Source: Saussurea involucrata
Taxonomy: Eukaryota; Streptophyta; Magnoliopsida; Asterales; Asteraceae
NCBI GenBank assembly: GCA_033807775.1
Contig: CM066319.1
Location: forward strand, 161,076,983 to 161,140,982
Direction: 5' to 3'
Length of the DNA stretch: 64,000 nucleotides
Shown piece after piece: positions 34,081 to 46,963 of this stretch. The first letter of the stretch is position 1, and each line of letters starts with the position of its first letter. The notes below the pieces were generated by a model. It had not been told where the DNA came from. It was given only the letters and a program-made list of their open reading frames with translations, and made no database searches. A program made the translations under genes and the position numbers.

Positions 34081-34535
34081 TTGGGAAACCCACCATCCAA
34101 AACAAGCTTACTAGACTTATATATATATATATATATACATGACCCCAAAAGAATAACCAATGCATTCAAATCATGTAAATCTCAAATACAATGCAATTCA
34201 TGCAATTCAAACCCCAAGCCCACGTCGAGCTTATTAAAATCAGGCAAATGCCCTCATGACTCAATCGAGTCCAAAACCGAGCCATCTGCTCAAAAGATCT
34301 AATGATCGTTTATCAACATCAACTCATGCAAATGAAGTGCATCTAACCCACCTCATGCAAACACATGCTCCGAGGCATAATAATCTCACAACCCCTTCAT
34401 TGTCACCTTCCCAATGAAGTCAAATCATATATGCATCTATAGGTGTGTGTGTGTGTATATGTATACGCAAATCTTTTATAACTCATCAATGCATAAATCC
34501 TGTCATAGTTCATTAGACCCAAAGGTACTAAGAAT

Positions 34536-36895
34536 TAGGGGTGAGCAGCGGGACTGGGTACCCGCCTTTGGAACAGGAACCGCTCCGAAACTGCCGGTTC
34601 CAAAACCGGAACCGATGTGACTGGTTATGGTTCCTAAAATACGGAACCGATAAAGACTGGGTCCGGTTCCGGTTCTCATTTTTTAGAACTGCTACCCGCT
34701 GGGTACCCGCCGGCACCGGTTCCGGGACCAGATACCCGTCCCCACTGGGTACCCAGAACCGGAACCGACGGGTACCCGATATATTTTAATAGAATATATT
34801 ATATATCTATAGATGATATATCTAATATTTATTACATATAAATATTCAATCTAAAGTAAAAAAAGATTAATAAACTAAAAATGACCTTTAGGGGGCGTTT
34901 GGTTCACATAATGTTTTTGGATTGAATGGAATCTGTCAAAGGAATTTGACTTTGAAGGAATTGGAATGGAATGTTGTCAGGTTTGATCAGCTGTTTGGTT
35001 GACAGAATTGGAATGGAATTTGTTAAAAGAATTGGAATCTGTCTATTTGATTCACAGAATGTAGCTTTGGAACTGGAATGAAATTTGGTTAAATGACCAA
35101 AATACCCTTTTGTTAATTTTAATTTTTTTAAACAAAAATGCTTTAATAAACATCATTCCACCCCTTTCTTTCTTTCTACACACATACATACATATAGATA
35201 TTATTATTATTAACAAACAACAGTAGCAACAACAGATGTAAATCACATTTAACAAACAACAGTAGCAACAAAAGGTGGTTCAAAGTTGCAGCAACTATGT
35301 TAACAAACAACAGTAGCAAAACCGAAGCAGATTGTAACAAGCAAGAGGTTTGTCTACTGATTTGTAACAGAAAGAGGTTTCTCTACTGATTTGTAACAGA
35401 AAGAGATTTGTCTACTGATTTGTAACAAAACAAGTAACAAAATCAGATTGTAACAAAACCGAAGCAGATTGTAACAAGCAAGAAACATAAATCGAAAGCA
35501 AGCAAGCAAGATAAATCTAAAGCAAGATAAATCGAATCCAAGCAAGAATCGAAAGCAAGCAAGAAGGATAAACCGAAAACTTACCAAGTCAGTCGAGGAA
35601 GACGTTGTGCGACGATGGAGAGAAAACGAGAGAGAGTGTTGTCTACTGATTTGTGAAGACGGCGGCCGATAAAAGGTAAATTAGGGCAAGGGTAATTTTG
35701 GAAATAAAAAAATGTTCAATTCCATTCCTTTAGAATACCATGGTTAAGTGATGGAATGAAAAATGGCTATTTCATGGAATTGAATGGAATTTTAAAGATT
35801 CCATTTATTCAGAAGATTGAACCAAACACTGGAATGGAATCTGGTCAAAGGAATCTGACATTCCAATTCCACCAGATTCCATCAGTTTCTGTGAACCAAA
35901 CGGCACCTTAGGGTTTAGTTTCTTCATTCGTTCAGGTTTTGTACATAGCCACTCTCAAATCTCAATTCACATCGCCGCCACACACAGCCACCGCCAGTCC
36001 GCCACCGACGTTCACACTTCACACCACCGCCGCCGGCCACCGAACCTCACGATCGAACGAATCTCTGCTCTTCTCCTCTCGATCGAACGAAATCTAAGGC
36101 TATAAGGTATTTCATCTATTTCGATTTCTGAATCAGCTATCTATTTGTCATCAAGCTTCACCACTGGAACTTTGCCTTCTGGAGTAATACTTAGAATCCT
36201 ACATAATTTCTAAGAGTGTTAAGGTTATAGCAAATTTATGAAAACTCAAACTAACTAAAAAGGAAAATTCATGACTTCTTTTTGGTCAAACATGTATGAT
36301 TAATTCATGACCTTCTTTTTATGAAAACCCAGGTTATAGCAAATTTATGAAAACCCAGGTTATAACAGATTTATAAATTGGTCAAACATGTATGATTAAT
36401 TCATGACCTTCTTTTTTGGTGCTTTCTTCATTTATAAATTGGTCAAACCCAGGTTATAGCAAATTTATATATGTATACTGTTGTTGGAGTCTGTTGTTGT
36501 TGTATTCACTATATTTTTCACTATACATTGGAGTCTGTTGTTGTTGTATTCACATTGGAGTCTGTTGTTGTTATATATGTATATTGTTGTTGATTAATGC
36601 TTGTCACCATTCAATTGTTTGAAAGCTTCATATTCATATTCATATACGATGAAAGATTAACTAGAAAATGATGCAATATCTTTATGAATAAATGAGACAT
36701 AACAATCGATAGCAAACACGCCAACAAAGTTTAAAAAAAAGTTGTCAGCGGGTACCCGGAACCGGTTCCCAGCGGTTCCGGGACCGGTTCCAAAAAAGAG
36801 AGAACCGACGGGAACGGTTCCGGTTCCGGTTCTTTCTTTCTAGGAACCGCCGGTTCCATGAAAATAGGGCGGGTACCCGGTATTGCTCACCCCTA
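34536..36895. mobile_element. Non-autonomous hAT element, TSD CTAAGAAT
   Basis: Ends TAGGGGTGAGCA on both sides (inverted), with perfect 8-bp duplications CTAAGAAT at 34528-34535 and 36896-36903. Subterminal GGGTACCCG and CGGTTCCGG motifs are dense on both sides. It contains a Harbinger-type MITE; without it the element is about 1.3 kb. No transposase. Confidence 0.93.
34891..35907. mobile_element. PIF/Harbinger-type MITE, TSD TTA
   Basis: Left GGGGGCGTTTGGTTCACA and right (inverted) GGTGCCGTTTGGTTCACAG, flanked by TTA at 34888-34890 and 35908-35910. 3-bp TTA duplications and GG..G ends are typical of Tourist/Harbinger elements. GGAATTGGAATGGAAT-type inverted sequence runs inward at both ends. 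The interior has repeats of CTACTGATTTGTAACAGAAA (35355-35440) and AACAAACAACAGTAGCAACA. Confidence 0.88.
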
Positions 36896-38880
36896 CTAAG
36901 AATGCAACATCATCAAACGGTCTTCACACATAAGACCAAACACTCACACCGGTACGTACTAAAATAAAACACAATTAAGCACATAACGCCTCCAAGGCTC
37001 CACCTCGAGCTACTAAAACCAGCAAACACTCAAAAGACTCATTTGAGTATAAATCAAGCTTTTAAAGGCCAAAATAAACGTTTGGCTAAATACGTGTTGC
37101 TCACACGGTTATGTAAACCAAAATACATCGTTACCCAAAATCTTTACCCTTTTAATTTCTCAATTGGCCATCGGCCCAAAATAAAAGGTTTATAACTCTC
37201 AAACATTCATACGGTCAGGATTGACCAAAATCCCCAACTCACACGTTCACATTTTCAAAATGTAACATATCATAGTTATCGCATAATCACAATAAACACT
37301 AAAGTGTATTTGACCAAATAACCTTCTCTTATGCAATAAATTAACAAAACCACGTTCACTCGTGATTTATTCATCAATCACTCGAAATCCCAAAATGTGG
37401 GTGTTTTACAAGATTTGTAAAGTTTAACACTTTGATCAACCAAAACCCACAAATCAACTCAACAAGTGATAATTTCATATAAAACACACAAATACTTTAA
37501 AATAAACATTTTGGCATGTACAACGTTTTCACAAATCAACTTGAACTCACCTTGCTAGATTTAGGCTAAATCTAGATTTTCCCCAAACGTAAGCTCCTTT
37601 GATGCAACACGAATCCTTAAGCCAAATCTTCCAAAAACCTAGATCCATAAGTTTCCAACCATGAATATTCATATTCAACCACTTTAAAACCATTCCCTAA
37701 ACATCTTATATAAAAATCTTCATTTTGACCAAAACCCCAATATTAACCTAACTTCCCCAAAATCATCCAAACCAAGATTTGATAAGCATACAAACTAGGA
37801 AGCCATCAATGGAGCATTTATAACTCATATGAAAGTATAGAAGCTACGAGGATGAACTCACCACTTAGGTTTTGATAAAAACCTAGAAAACCCCAAAAAT
37901 CTCTAGTGTTGTGGATGAAACTTGCTCTTGCATCAATAAATGAAATCACTAGCATAAAGTGGATAAGGAACACATTAATCTCCAAGAAAAGCTCCAAAAT
38001 CAGTTAGGGTTTGTGAGGGAAAGAGGAAATGATTTGGGAGAGAAGAGATGGAGTTTGGGAGTGAGAAATGGGAAGCTTACCACCACCAAATGCTCTTGAA
38101 TCTTCCAATAAACTTCCAAACTCTTTCTAGATCCTTGAAGAGCTCTCAAAAACGGAACCATAGCAATTTGAATCACCAAAATCGGAGTTGAATGAGAGAG
38201 ATATGAAGAAATGAAGTTTAGGGGGTGACATTCGTGTTTTATGCCCATCAGACGCGATGCGGACATCCGCGAGCACCATGCGGACGTCCACGAGCACCCA
38301 CCCAACTTTCTGTTGCTTCCGCGGAAGCATACGCGGATTTCCACACTTTGCGGACGTCCACGAGTACCATGCGGACGTCCACGAGACCCTGGTTTCTCGA
38401 TTTATTTCCCGATCACTGTTTTGGTCATAACTTCTTCGTTTTAGCTTCGTTTTCACTCCGGAAAGGCTCGTTGGATTCGTATTTGAGTTCTCCATCCAAC
38501 AAGACCATAAAATCTAGGATTCAATCCAAAATTCTATTTTTCTTGTTTTATCATAAAAGACTGATACCTTCCAAAAATCGGGGTGCTACACATAAACTAG
38601 CAATTACGTAAACTGTTAAAGTGGTACATGTAATTGCTGATGTGGAAGTGCCACTTACGCAACATTTTAAAATGCTACTTACTAAAGTTGTTAAAGTGCT
38701 ACTTTGCTACCTACCCAATTTGTCATGTCAGCATTTTGCAAGTAACGCTTTATCAACTTGTAAAATGTACTTTTTATGAATTTAAATTGCTATGTGCTGC
38801 TACATTTCGCAAATTTTTGCTATTTTGCTCGATTAAATAGAAAACGGATATAAAATGAATTGAGGAGTCCGAATGACTAA

Positions 38881-39320
38881 GAGATTGTTTATCAAACCTT
38901 TACTCGGGTAAACGCTTACCATGTCATATTACTCTACTGGATGAATATAGTAAGAACCAAGAATCTTACCAGTAAGAACGAGAGAAGGACCAAGGGTCTT
39001 ACCAAAGGCCCTTTGGGCCTAGCGGTATCTAAGCTTCTTTCCTCCTAGGATGTCAGGGGTTCAAACCTCACCGAAGGTGAGGAGGGTGTGTGGGTTTATT
39101 TGTTTCATTTGCCGTATATAAATATTATATACTCCGAAAAAAAAGGACCAAGGGTCTTACCCGATAAGTGTGAGCGATGACTCTTACCATGGTTAGCACT
39201 TACCGGGAAAATTTGCCTACGATGACGTTTTAGTGGACTAAAATCTTGCCAAATAATTAAATGATAGTGTTAAATTTTACCAATAAACGTTTATCGGATA
39301 AATGTTTGGTAAACGACCCT
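38881..39320. mobile_element. MITE, GGGTCGTTTAC family, copy 3, with SINE inside
   Basis: Left GATTGTTTATCAAACCTTTA and right (inverted) AGGGTCGTTTACCAAACATT. The interior carries repeated TCTTACC/CTTACCGGG motifs. It is interrupted by the SINE at 39004-39145. Confidence 0.65.
39004..39145 (+). mobile_element. tRNA-derived SINE with 17-bp TSD
   Basis: Head AAAGGCCCTTTGGGCCTAGC, B box GGGTTCAAACC, tail to CCGAAAAAAA. Perfect target duplications GGACCAAGGGTCTTACC at 38987-39003 and 39146-39162. Same family as 14806-14946. Confidence 0.92.
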
Positions 39321-39606
39321 AAATTAGACAATTCATGCTTTTTGACAGAAATTTCATCTATTTCCAAAGGAACTGCTTGTTCCCTAGACAAATTATACCT
39401 TTAACTTTAAAGTATTGGATGATTAAGACGTCTGAATAAATAATTATATAAGATTGTTGTGGGGATGATGCAATCATGCAAACAAGCTCACTGAGGAAAT
39501 ACGTCGAACAGTTGGTGATCATCATGTTCACGGGGATCCTAGAGGTGTAACTTGGGCCTTCCTTTGGGTGCAACCATGCAAGATCCAGCCATCTATGGGT
39601 GTATGT

Positions 39607-40072
39607 AGAGTTGTAAACGGGTCGAACTTTTAACGAGTTATTTGAGGTCGAGCCTGATAATTATCGAGCTCAAGTCGATCTCGAACACAAAATAAACCTC
39701 GCTTATTAATGAGTTGAGGTCCATAAAACCAAGTCCCTAATGTTCGACTCGTTCGAAAGCTCGATTAAACTTTTTGAGTCGAGTCGAGTCGAATCGTTCG
39801 AGCCTACATTTTTTCTAGCAAGAAATATTTATATGTTTACAAATTATATAATCAAAATATAAAAATAATAGAGGTTGAGTAAACAAACGAGTTAACTGAT
39901 CTCGAATTCAGGCTCGTAAACAAGCATCGAGCTCGAGCTCAAACATTGGAAAAATTATTCGAGCTCGACTTTGAAAAATTTAACCGAGCTTAAAATGAGG
40001 TCAAGCCTTATATTATTTTTTCGAACCGAGCTCGAGTAACCTGCTACTCGACTCGATTCCGTCCGTTTACAC
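39607..40072. mobile_element. hAT-like MITE, GTAAACGAGTCGAG family
   Basis: Left TAGAGTTGTAAACGGGTC and right (inverted) AATGGGTGTAAACGGACG. Both halves are rich in GAGCTCGAG/TCGAGTCGAG. Flanking GGTGTATG and GGTGTAAC may be a decayed 8-bp duplication. Confidence 0.6.
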
Positions 40073-40815
40073 CCATTTGGTGTAACCATACTAGAGAATA
40101 GAGATGACCAAATTGAGCCCAACTGGTTTAGGACCGATTGGCACCGGTAAAGACCGATTATGGGCCGTGATTTGGACCAACTACAAATTTTACGAAAATT
40201 AATATCCTTCTAAGAAAAGTCAAACACGAGTTTTTATATCATAATTAAATCTATGATTTGGTTTAAATGTTATATTTAGTTATAAATTATTGAAAGTAAA
40301 TTATGATTTTTGTCGTCGTGGTTTGATGTTTGTAATAATTTTCGTTGTGGGGTCTAAAAACTATTTTTTTTCATTCTTGAGGTTTCCAACTTGCTACCGT
40401 TTTCGTTAGATGTTGTCCTTGCATCTAACGTTGTTTATAATAACCGTTGAAAAGTTAAAAAGTCTAGAAACTGATTTAGAAAAGTACATATTTAGTCCGT
40501 GTGGTGTGTACAATTTTAAATATTTATCCTTAAATTTCAATAAATTTTGCATTTATATTGTATCATTTTTTCTTTCTTTATTATATTTTAATACTATATA
40601 TACATATAACACACACACATACATATATACATATATATTTTTTAATTTAAATATTAAACAAATTTTATTAATTAATTAAAAAATAAAGTTTAATTAAAAA
40701 TATGGAATTGTCAGAGTAAAGTGCATTTAAATAAAAACAACCAGTTAGTCTAAAATAAAACTAATTTTTTTTCCTCAGATCATATTAACTTTTTCAAATG
40801 ATAAGAGTATTCATG
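40073..40815. other. AT-rich intergenic sequence
   Basis: No gene. Contains CA/TA-rich stretches near 40590-40650 and wording near 40105 similar to the interior of the 13306 hAT element. Confidence 0.45.
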
Positions 40816-42379
40816 TGTAACACCCCAATCTTTGGAAGATGTCGATCTTTTAAGATAAATATGAAAAATAGAATTTTGGATTGAATCCTAGATTTTATAG
40901 TCTTGTTGGATGGAGAATCCAAATACGAATCCAACGGTCATTTCCGGAGCGAAACGGAGCTAAAACAAAGAAATTATGGCCAAAACGGTGTTCGGTACCT
41001 CCTCCGCGACTATGACACGTGTCAATGTCGCTGGTCAATGTAGCGCCACGGAACAGAAGGTGGTACCAACCCCGCGACTGTGACACGCGACTATGCCAAA
41101 GGGCATAGTCGTCGGGCATTGTCGCACGGGGGCACCTGACCCATAAAAACGGGATTTTCACCCATTTTCCTCATTTCACTTCACCCACTTCGTTTTTCTC
41201 TCCTAAGAACCGAAACCCTTCACCCCCAATGTCGTTTTTGAGCATTTTAGACCCCAAGAATCAAGTTTTCAAGTGTTCCTTCTTCATCTATTATGGTTTT
41301 GGAAGCTAAAGCAATAATCCTTTCATTTCATATTCCTCATCAAAGTTTTCTAGTGTTTCATCCAACATTTTTCTCCATTTTGAGGATTTGGTGTTTGTGG
41401 TTCGTTTTAGTAACCCTAGAGGTGTTTGGTTGGTGGATTCAAGTGATTGTTGAGGTAAGCTTCTCTTTTCTTCATCTAAGAAATTAGGGTTTTGGTATTA
41501 TTAGGGATTTTGATGGTTTATGTTGGGGGAAACGATTCTAAGTGTTTGGGGATGATTATTTACGGTTGAAAACTTGTGGATCTAGGTTTTGGAAGATTTG
41601 GCTTGAAGATCCAAGTTTATTCAAAGAAGCTCAAGTTTGGGGAAAATCTAGATTTAGCCTAAATCTAGCAAGGTGAGTTCAAGCTGATTTGTGAAAACGT
41701 TGTACATGCCAAAATGTTCATTTTAAAATGTTTTTAAGTGTTTTACATGAAAATATGCATTGTTGGGTTATTTGAATGATCTTGATTGTTTGGAGTATTT
41801 TATTTTATAAAACACCAACCTTTGGGATTTTTGGATAACTTAATAAAATAAGCATTAATGAAAGTGTTTTGATATTTAATGCATAATTGAAGGTTATCTA
41901 GTAAAAATACACTTTTAGTGTTTTGTTGGCAATATGCATAATTTTATGTGGTGGTACGTTTTGAAGCATGAAAGTGTGGGTCATTGAGTTTTGGGTCATT
42001 TCCGACCTTCTGAGCATTTTAGAAGCTGTAAATCTTTCGGTTTGAGAAAAGATGTAATTTGGGTATTTTGATGGATAAATCTTAAGTATTGTTATTTTAA
42101 ATGATTTATCTTACGATTGTAAGTCTTTTGATATAAATGCACTTTGATGTATACTTTGGAAAATGACGTGACTTAAATTAAGGATGTGTTGAGTAATTAG
42201 TGTCTATGGAGCATGTTTCGCATAAACGTGGGTTACATACGCCTTAATGCATTATTTGACTTTTATGAGTGGTTAATTGGTTTTGGTTGAGTTTATGGCT
42301 TGGTTTATGACTTTATTGAGCCGTGAGGACATTTGTCCAGTTTTAATAATGTAATGTGGAGCTTTGGGTGTGAGTCGCA
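40816..42379 (+). repeat. Gypsy LTR fragment, cut by next element
   Basis: Starts TGTAACACCCCAATCTTTGG and matches the minus-strand solo LTR 33059-38590 read inverted. It breaks off at 42379, where the TGTAATAACC LTR begins. The last five bases (TCGCA) would be that insertion's target copy. Its other half should lie right of this window. Confidence 0.75.
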
Positions 42380-43015
42380 TGTAATAACCGAGACCAAATT
42401 GAAAGAGTTTCAAGTCTTGTGGAAGAATTTGATAAAACTGAAAGTTGAGGGGCTATTTTGTTAATAAGGGATAGGGTATAATGACCAAATGAGTGGCACA
42501 AAACCCTATGGAAATCACTTCTTGGTTGTTGACGACTATAGAGAAGAGAAGGCAGGGAGAAGGGATTTTGGAGCTCAAGTGCAAGTTTGAAGGAAGAACC
42601 ACAAATCATCAAATTGGAAGGAGAATTAGAGTGAAGTGTGTTTCTGCAAGTGAATCCAGCAGGTAATTCCTAAATTAAAATCTATTTGTTGTTGTTTTGA
42701 TGATTATTGGGTTATTTGAGGGTTCTTTCTTGTTAATGGTACTTGAGGCTCTAAAGGAAGATTTAAACACCTTTAAATCGTGTTTAGTTGTAAAGTTTTG
42801 TGGGGAATGGTTAGAGAACATTTATGTGGTTAATTATCGCATAATCGTTCTGTTTGAGGAGCGTGTAGTAGGATTTTCGGCCTCTGAACTCGTCCAGCGT
42901 TTCGTCCGGTAAGCTTCGGGCGAAGAAGGTTACCGGAAGTGTGTCCGGTAAGCTTCTAGTGATGTAGGTTACCGGGTAAGTGTCCGATAAGCATAAGTGT
43001 CCGGTAAGCATAAAT

Positions 43016-43115
43016 TGTCCGGAAAGTAGAGTTGTCCGGAAAGTAGAGTTGTCCGGAAAGTTGAGTTGTCCGGAAATATCGAGTTGTCCGGGAAGTAGGG
43101 TTGTCCGGAAAGTTG
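43016..43115 (+). repeat. 17-bp minisatellite TTGTCCGGAAAGTAGAG
   Basis: About six units, inside the LTR. TCCGG motifs also crowd the solo LTR at 2984-4763. Confidence 0.88.
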
Positions 43116-43511
43116 GATGATCAGCTTATGTGTTTTATCCTTCATTCAAGAAAAGTGATTGGAAGTCTGAAACAGATTAGGAAAGAGAAGTAAGAGCACC
43201 AGGTGAGTTTTTCTAACTAAAATACGTAATTTTACGTGTTTTCCAAAGAAAGTGATTACGCGGAAATGCCATGTCATTTTACATGATTTTCTTTACGTGA
43301 ATGAAAGTTTAGCATTCTACCGATCATGGTGTGTACACGAGCATGAGTTATTTACAAGCTTTTACGTATGTTTTCCCATGAAAAGTGTGTTTTAATGAAA
43401 AGGTTATTCAGCAAGATGAAATGAATTATAAAGTGTTACACGGATTTCATGTTTCATGTTTATGATGAGTTATGTGTATGCTATGTGGGGTCGGTCTGCA
43501 CAGTGGGATCA

Positions 43512-43648
43512 GGGCAGCTTGTAGGAGGGAATTTATTTCCTTCCTACTCGGATATATGGGCAGCTTGTAGGAGGGAATTCACTTCCTTCCTACTCGGATA
43601 TGTGGGCAGCTTGTAGGAGGGAATTCGTTTCCTTCCTACTCGGATATG
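43512..43648 (+). repeat. 46-bp tandem repeat, three units
   Basis: Units begin GGGCAGCTTGTAGGAGGGAA at 43512, 43558 and 43604. Each contains a small inverted repeat (GTAGGAGGGAA / TTCCTTCCTAC) able to form a hairpin. Confidence 0.9.
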
Positions 43649-44051
43649 TGACTAGTTATGTGATCCTTAACACTATGCAGTACCATAGTTGAATGATTAT
43701 GTGAAGTATGTGAATGTGTTTTATAAAATGACTTTTATAATGTCGTTGTACGCTGTTTACGGAGGGAACTCACTAGACCTCATGGTCTAACCCTCGCTTT
43801 TCAAAACTAAAACCTTTTCAGGTAAGCAAGTAGTTGGAGGCTCAGGTAAGTGAGCAAGAGCAAGATAGAGTACAGATGCAGATAGAGACAGTGCTTGTGC
43901 CATGTATAGAAGTTAGTGCGTTCTCAGTTGTGTATAGGTTGTTTCCGCCAACCTCAGTTTTAGATTAATGTAATGAAATTTTGGGACCTAGATGTGTAAA
44001 TGTTATGACTTATTAATATGTATGTCCTGTGGTAAAATGTGGGATGTTACA

Positions 44052-46003
44052 AATGGTATCAGAGCCATAGTTTAAGGGATTTAGGTGGCCGGCCGGGCCT
44101 AAACTTAAACTTGGGAGTAGAAATCACAACTGAGAATAAGGAAATGTGTTAGGAGGGCACTATTGTTGATATGGTAAATGCGTTAGGAGGGCACTATAGT
44201 AGATATATGACTAATAAGGTACTGAGGACTGTCATGTAAGGTAAGTTTGAGATTCCACCTGGCCAGTGTAATTGCAAACTTACAGGTACATGTATGTGCT
44301 TAACCAACCTTATTAACCTGCCTTATTTTTCGAAGTGGTAGTCAGAAGCTAGTGTTTATGTCATGTTCCAGTACTTTAGAATGTCAGCAAGACCCCTTGT
44401 TGGGGAAGTTTCATGAGAAGTCACTTATGATGTGACGTATGTATACATCATAGAGAAGAAATGTTCTATAGAGTGTTATGAGTCGTCTAGAGGTAGCTCT
44501 TCGTGGATTCGGAGAGGAAGAATGTTTGAGTTTGAGTAAGACTCCTGTTTTGGGAGAGTCCCAGTTCTAGAAGTCGTGGGATAGATCAGCCGGGATGGTA
44601 AGAAAGGACGGTGTCGAAATCTTGAAAGTGTCAATGAAGCTCCGAATTCTTAATCGAGCTTTTCAATGGTAGGATAAATGAAATAAGATACCTATAGTGA
44701 AATGAGAGCATGTAGAAGTGGAAAGTGAAATAGTTGACCAAAACGAAATAGTATGAAAGGGTCAGTAAGTGAGATGTGGAAAGCGTGTTCAGCAAGTTAT
44801 TGCATGACCGAGAGGGCGACCATTGGTCGTAGGTGGAGTGTCAAGGATAAGTTACGTAAGTAAAGCGGTTGACCTTGTTAGGGTGAGTAGCCTTTAATTG
44901 TAAGTAGAGTCTCATGCATAGCGTTCTTATACGTAACATGAAATTTTCACGATTTAAGTCAAATGTGTAACTATCAATTTTGATCGAAAATGAGTCAAGA
45001 TGTGCACGCGTATGTTTAAAGAAAAGGTGATTTCATTCACATTGCACATTGAAATTTTGAGCTTAACGATTTGCAAAGTATTTCACACTTTTAGTGATAA
45101 GTTAAATTTTTACAAAAAGGTCAAGAAAATGGTTACCTGCAATTCATTCATAACCAAAATGCTTATTGACTTATTGGTATCATACAAATGAGTGTGAGAA
45201 CCGACTGGCTTACCTTGTGTCGGCAATTCTTTCAGAATTGTGTCATATGAAAAGATTTTTCATGCAATATATTACTGTCGTAATAACATCGTTCGGATTG
45301 AGCAAGAATGAGGTTCACGGGAAGATGCATGCAAGCGATTCTCGAATCGTTGTGCAGGGCATTGAAGTTATAATAGTAATGGGGTCATGTGTACCCAAGT
45401 TGTTTCCAAATGTTGTTTATTTAAAAAGGATAAAATATACGAAATGATTTATTTACCGCGTCGTCATGCATGAAGGTTATAAACCCACTAGGTCACATAG
45501 TATTATATTTAAGCTAAGGAAGGACTCCGAGAGCGGAGAGGGGTTGGTCAAATTAGGGGAGGACGTTTGTAGTTGTGATATATGTGTTCTAGAAGAGATT
45601 TGGACAGTGGAAGAGTCAGAAATGGGATGATAGTATCGGTTGTATGAGGGTTTTCACCCTTGTTCGGTAACTAGAAGTACGGTTGCCAAGGGACAGGTGT
45701 GTCAGGAGGAAGGACTTGAAGCCTTCAAGGTGATGGTTTAGCAACTCGTTTTGAGTAGTGTGGTGAGAAAGAATGAAATGTCCATGGCGTGGGAATATGC
45801 GTTTCGGGGTGAGCTTGTAATGTTAATGTTACTTGAGTAGGTTTCGAAAAGAGGGAGACAGATCATGAAGTTGATTATAATATGTTGGAAGGATTAGGTT
45901 CCGTAAGGAACCCATATTAAAGAATAAGTTAAGAAAGTAGTTACAGGTTGTCTATTGTTGTAGAAGTCGACAGTTGTGTAAGGTTGCTGAGGCCGAAGAC
46001 TTG
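44052..46003 (+). pseudogene. Eroded interior of the second family copy
   Basis: Colinear with 17838 to about 19750 of the complete element (shared CATAGTTTAAGGGATTTAGG, GAGATTCCACCTGGCCAGTG, CACCCTTGTTCGGTAACT), with no open frame. It stops near GAAGACTTGAACAT (about 46003), where LTR-type sequence begins. Confidence 0.7.
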
Positions 46004-46465
46004 AACATGTGTAAGTCGACAGTTGGGCCCCGATCGTGGATGCTACCGCATGGTAGAGTTTGTCTATGAACACTGTGCAAATACCCAAGTGTGATATTGA
46101 ATGGTTGAAATGATTTTGATGGGCCTTTATGGTGGTTCGCATATTTTATATATATATGGTTTGTTAAACTGTTTTCGGGAGGGAATTCACTAGACCTCAT
46201 GGTCTAACCCTCGCTTTTTCCAAAACTAAAACCATTTTCAGGTTAGAGTCTTGTTTGGGGTTTCATCTGGAGAAGATGAAAAAATGTGGCGTTGTAGAAG
46301 AGGTATAGTCTAGTGGAGACTTGTAGTTTACCGTCGGGCTTTCTGTAGCATCTCAGTTGTGAAGGTGTTTATCCGCTGCGTACTTAGAGTAGAGATCGAT
46401 GTATTTTGTATACTTTGGGACCATTTTTGGTTGTAATGTTACGAATTTTTATTTGGGTTGTTACA
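46004..46465 (+). repeat. 3' part of an LTR, third family copy
   Basis: Contains the family LTR core CACTAGACCTCATGGTCTAA and ends GGGTTGTTACA, followed by a primer-binding site ATGGTATCAGAGCC. Its own 5' part is missing; it is joined directly to the interior of the second copy. Confidence 0.7.
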
Positions 46466-46963
46466 AATGGTATCAGAGCCATAGTTTAAGGGATTTAGGT
46501 GATTGGATGGGCCTAAACTTAAACTGTGGAGTAGAGGCAGACACAACTGAGATGTAGGAAGCCAATAGGAAAGACCTTAATCATAGGATATCTTGACAAT
46601 GGTAGTGAGAACCCTCATGTAAGGTATTTTCAAAATCGCATATGGTCAATGTTATTATGAATTTACAGGTATATGGGTGTACTCAACCTCTATTGTTGGG
46701 ATGATTGTTGGGTATGACAGTATGTAGAAAGTTCTAACCTTGCAATTGATTGCAAAGGGGTGATGTGTCTTGGGAGATCACAGGTGATGTGATGTTTATA
46801 TCTTCTAGAAGAAGTGTTGTTTGGAATATTAATTAGCCGGCTAGAAGTATAATTTATGGGATTCAAAATGAATGAATGGTTGGTTAGGGGCAAACTCATA
46901 GTTTCTAGTGAGTCCCCACTTTTGGAGTCGATGTGTCGATTAGTTGGGATAGAAAGTGAGGAC

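Larger units (their letters stand above)
33059..38590 (-). mobile_element. Gypsy-type solo LTR, TSD CATAA, with nested inserts
   Basis: On the minus strand it begins TGTAGCACCCCGATTTTTGG and ends GGGTGTTAAA (a mutated TGTTACA-type end). Perfect duplications CATAA lie at 33054-33058 and 38591-38595. Removing the hAT insert and one of its target copies leaves about 3.16 kb, long for an LTR. The start matches the plus-strand LTR at 40816 (GGATTGAATCCTAGATTTTA and GTCTTGTTGGATGGAGAA shared). No internal region is present. Confidence 0.85.
42380..44051 (+). repeat. LTR of second copy of the 15.5-23.9 kb family
   Basis: TGTAATAACCGAG to GGGATGTTACA, followed at once by AATGGTATCAGAGCCATAG (primer-binding site). 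The last part (TAGACCTCATGGTCTAACCC, GTTGTTTCCGCCAACCT) matches the LTRs of the complete element, but most of U3 differs, so it is another subfamily. Holds two tandem arrays. Confidence 0.85.

Noticed and set aside
34414..34789. Arg/Gly/Pro-rich frames at the hAT end
   Set aside because: Produced by GGTACCCG and CGGTTCC subterminal repeats.
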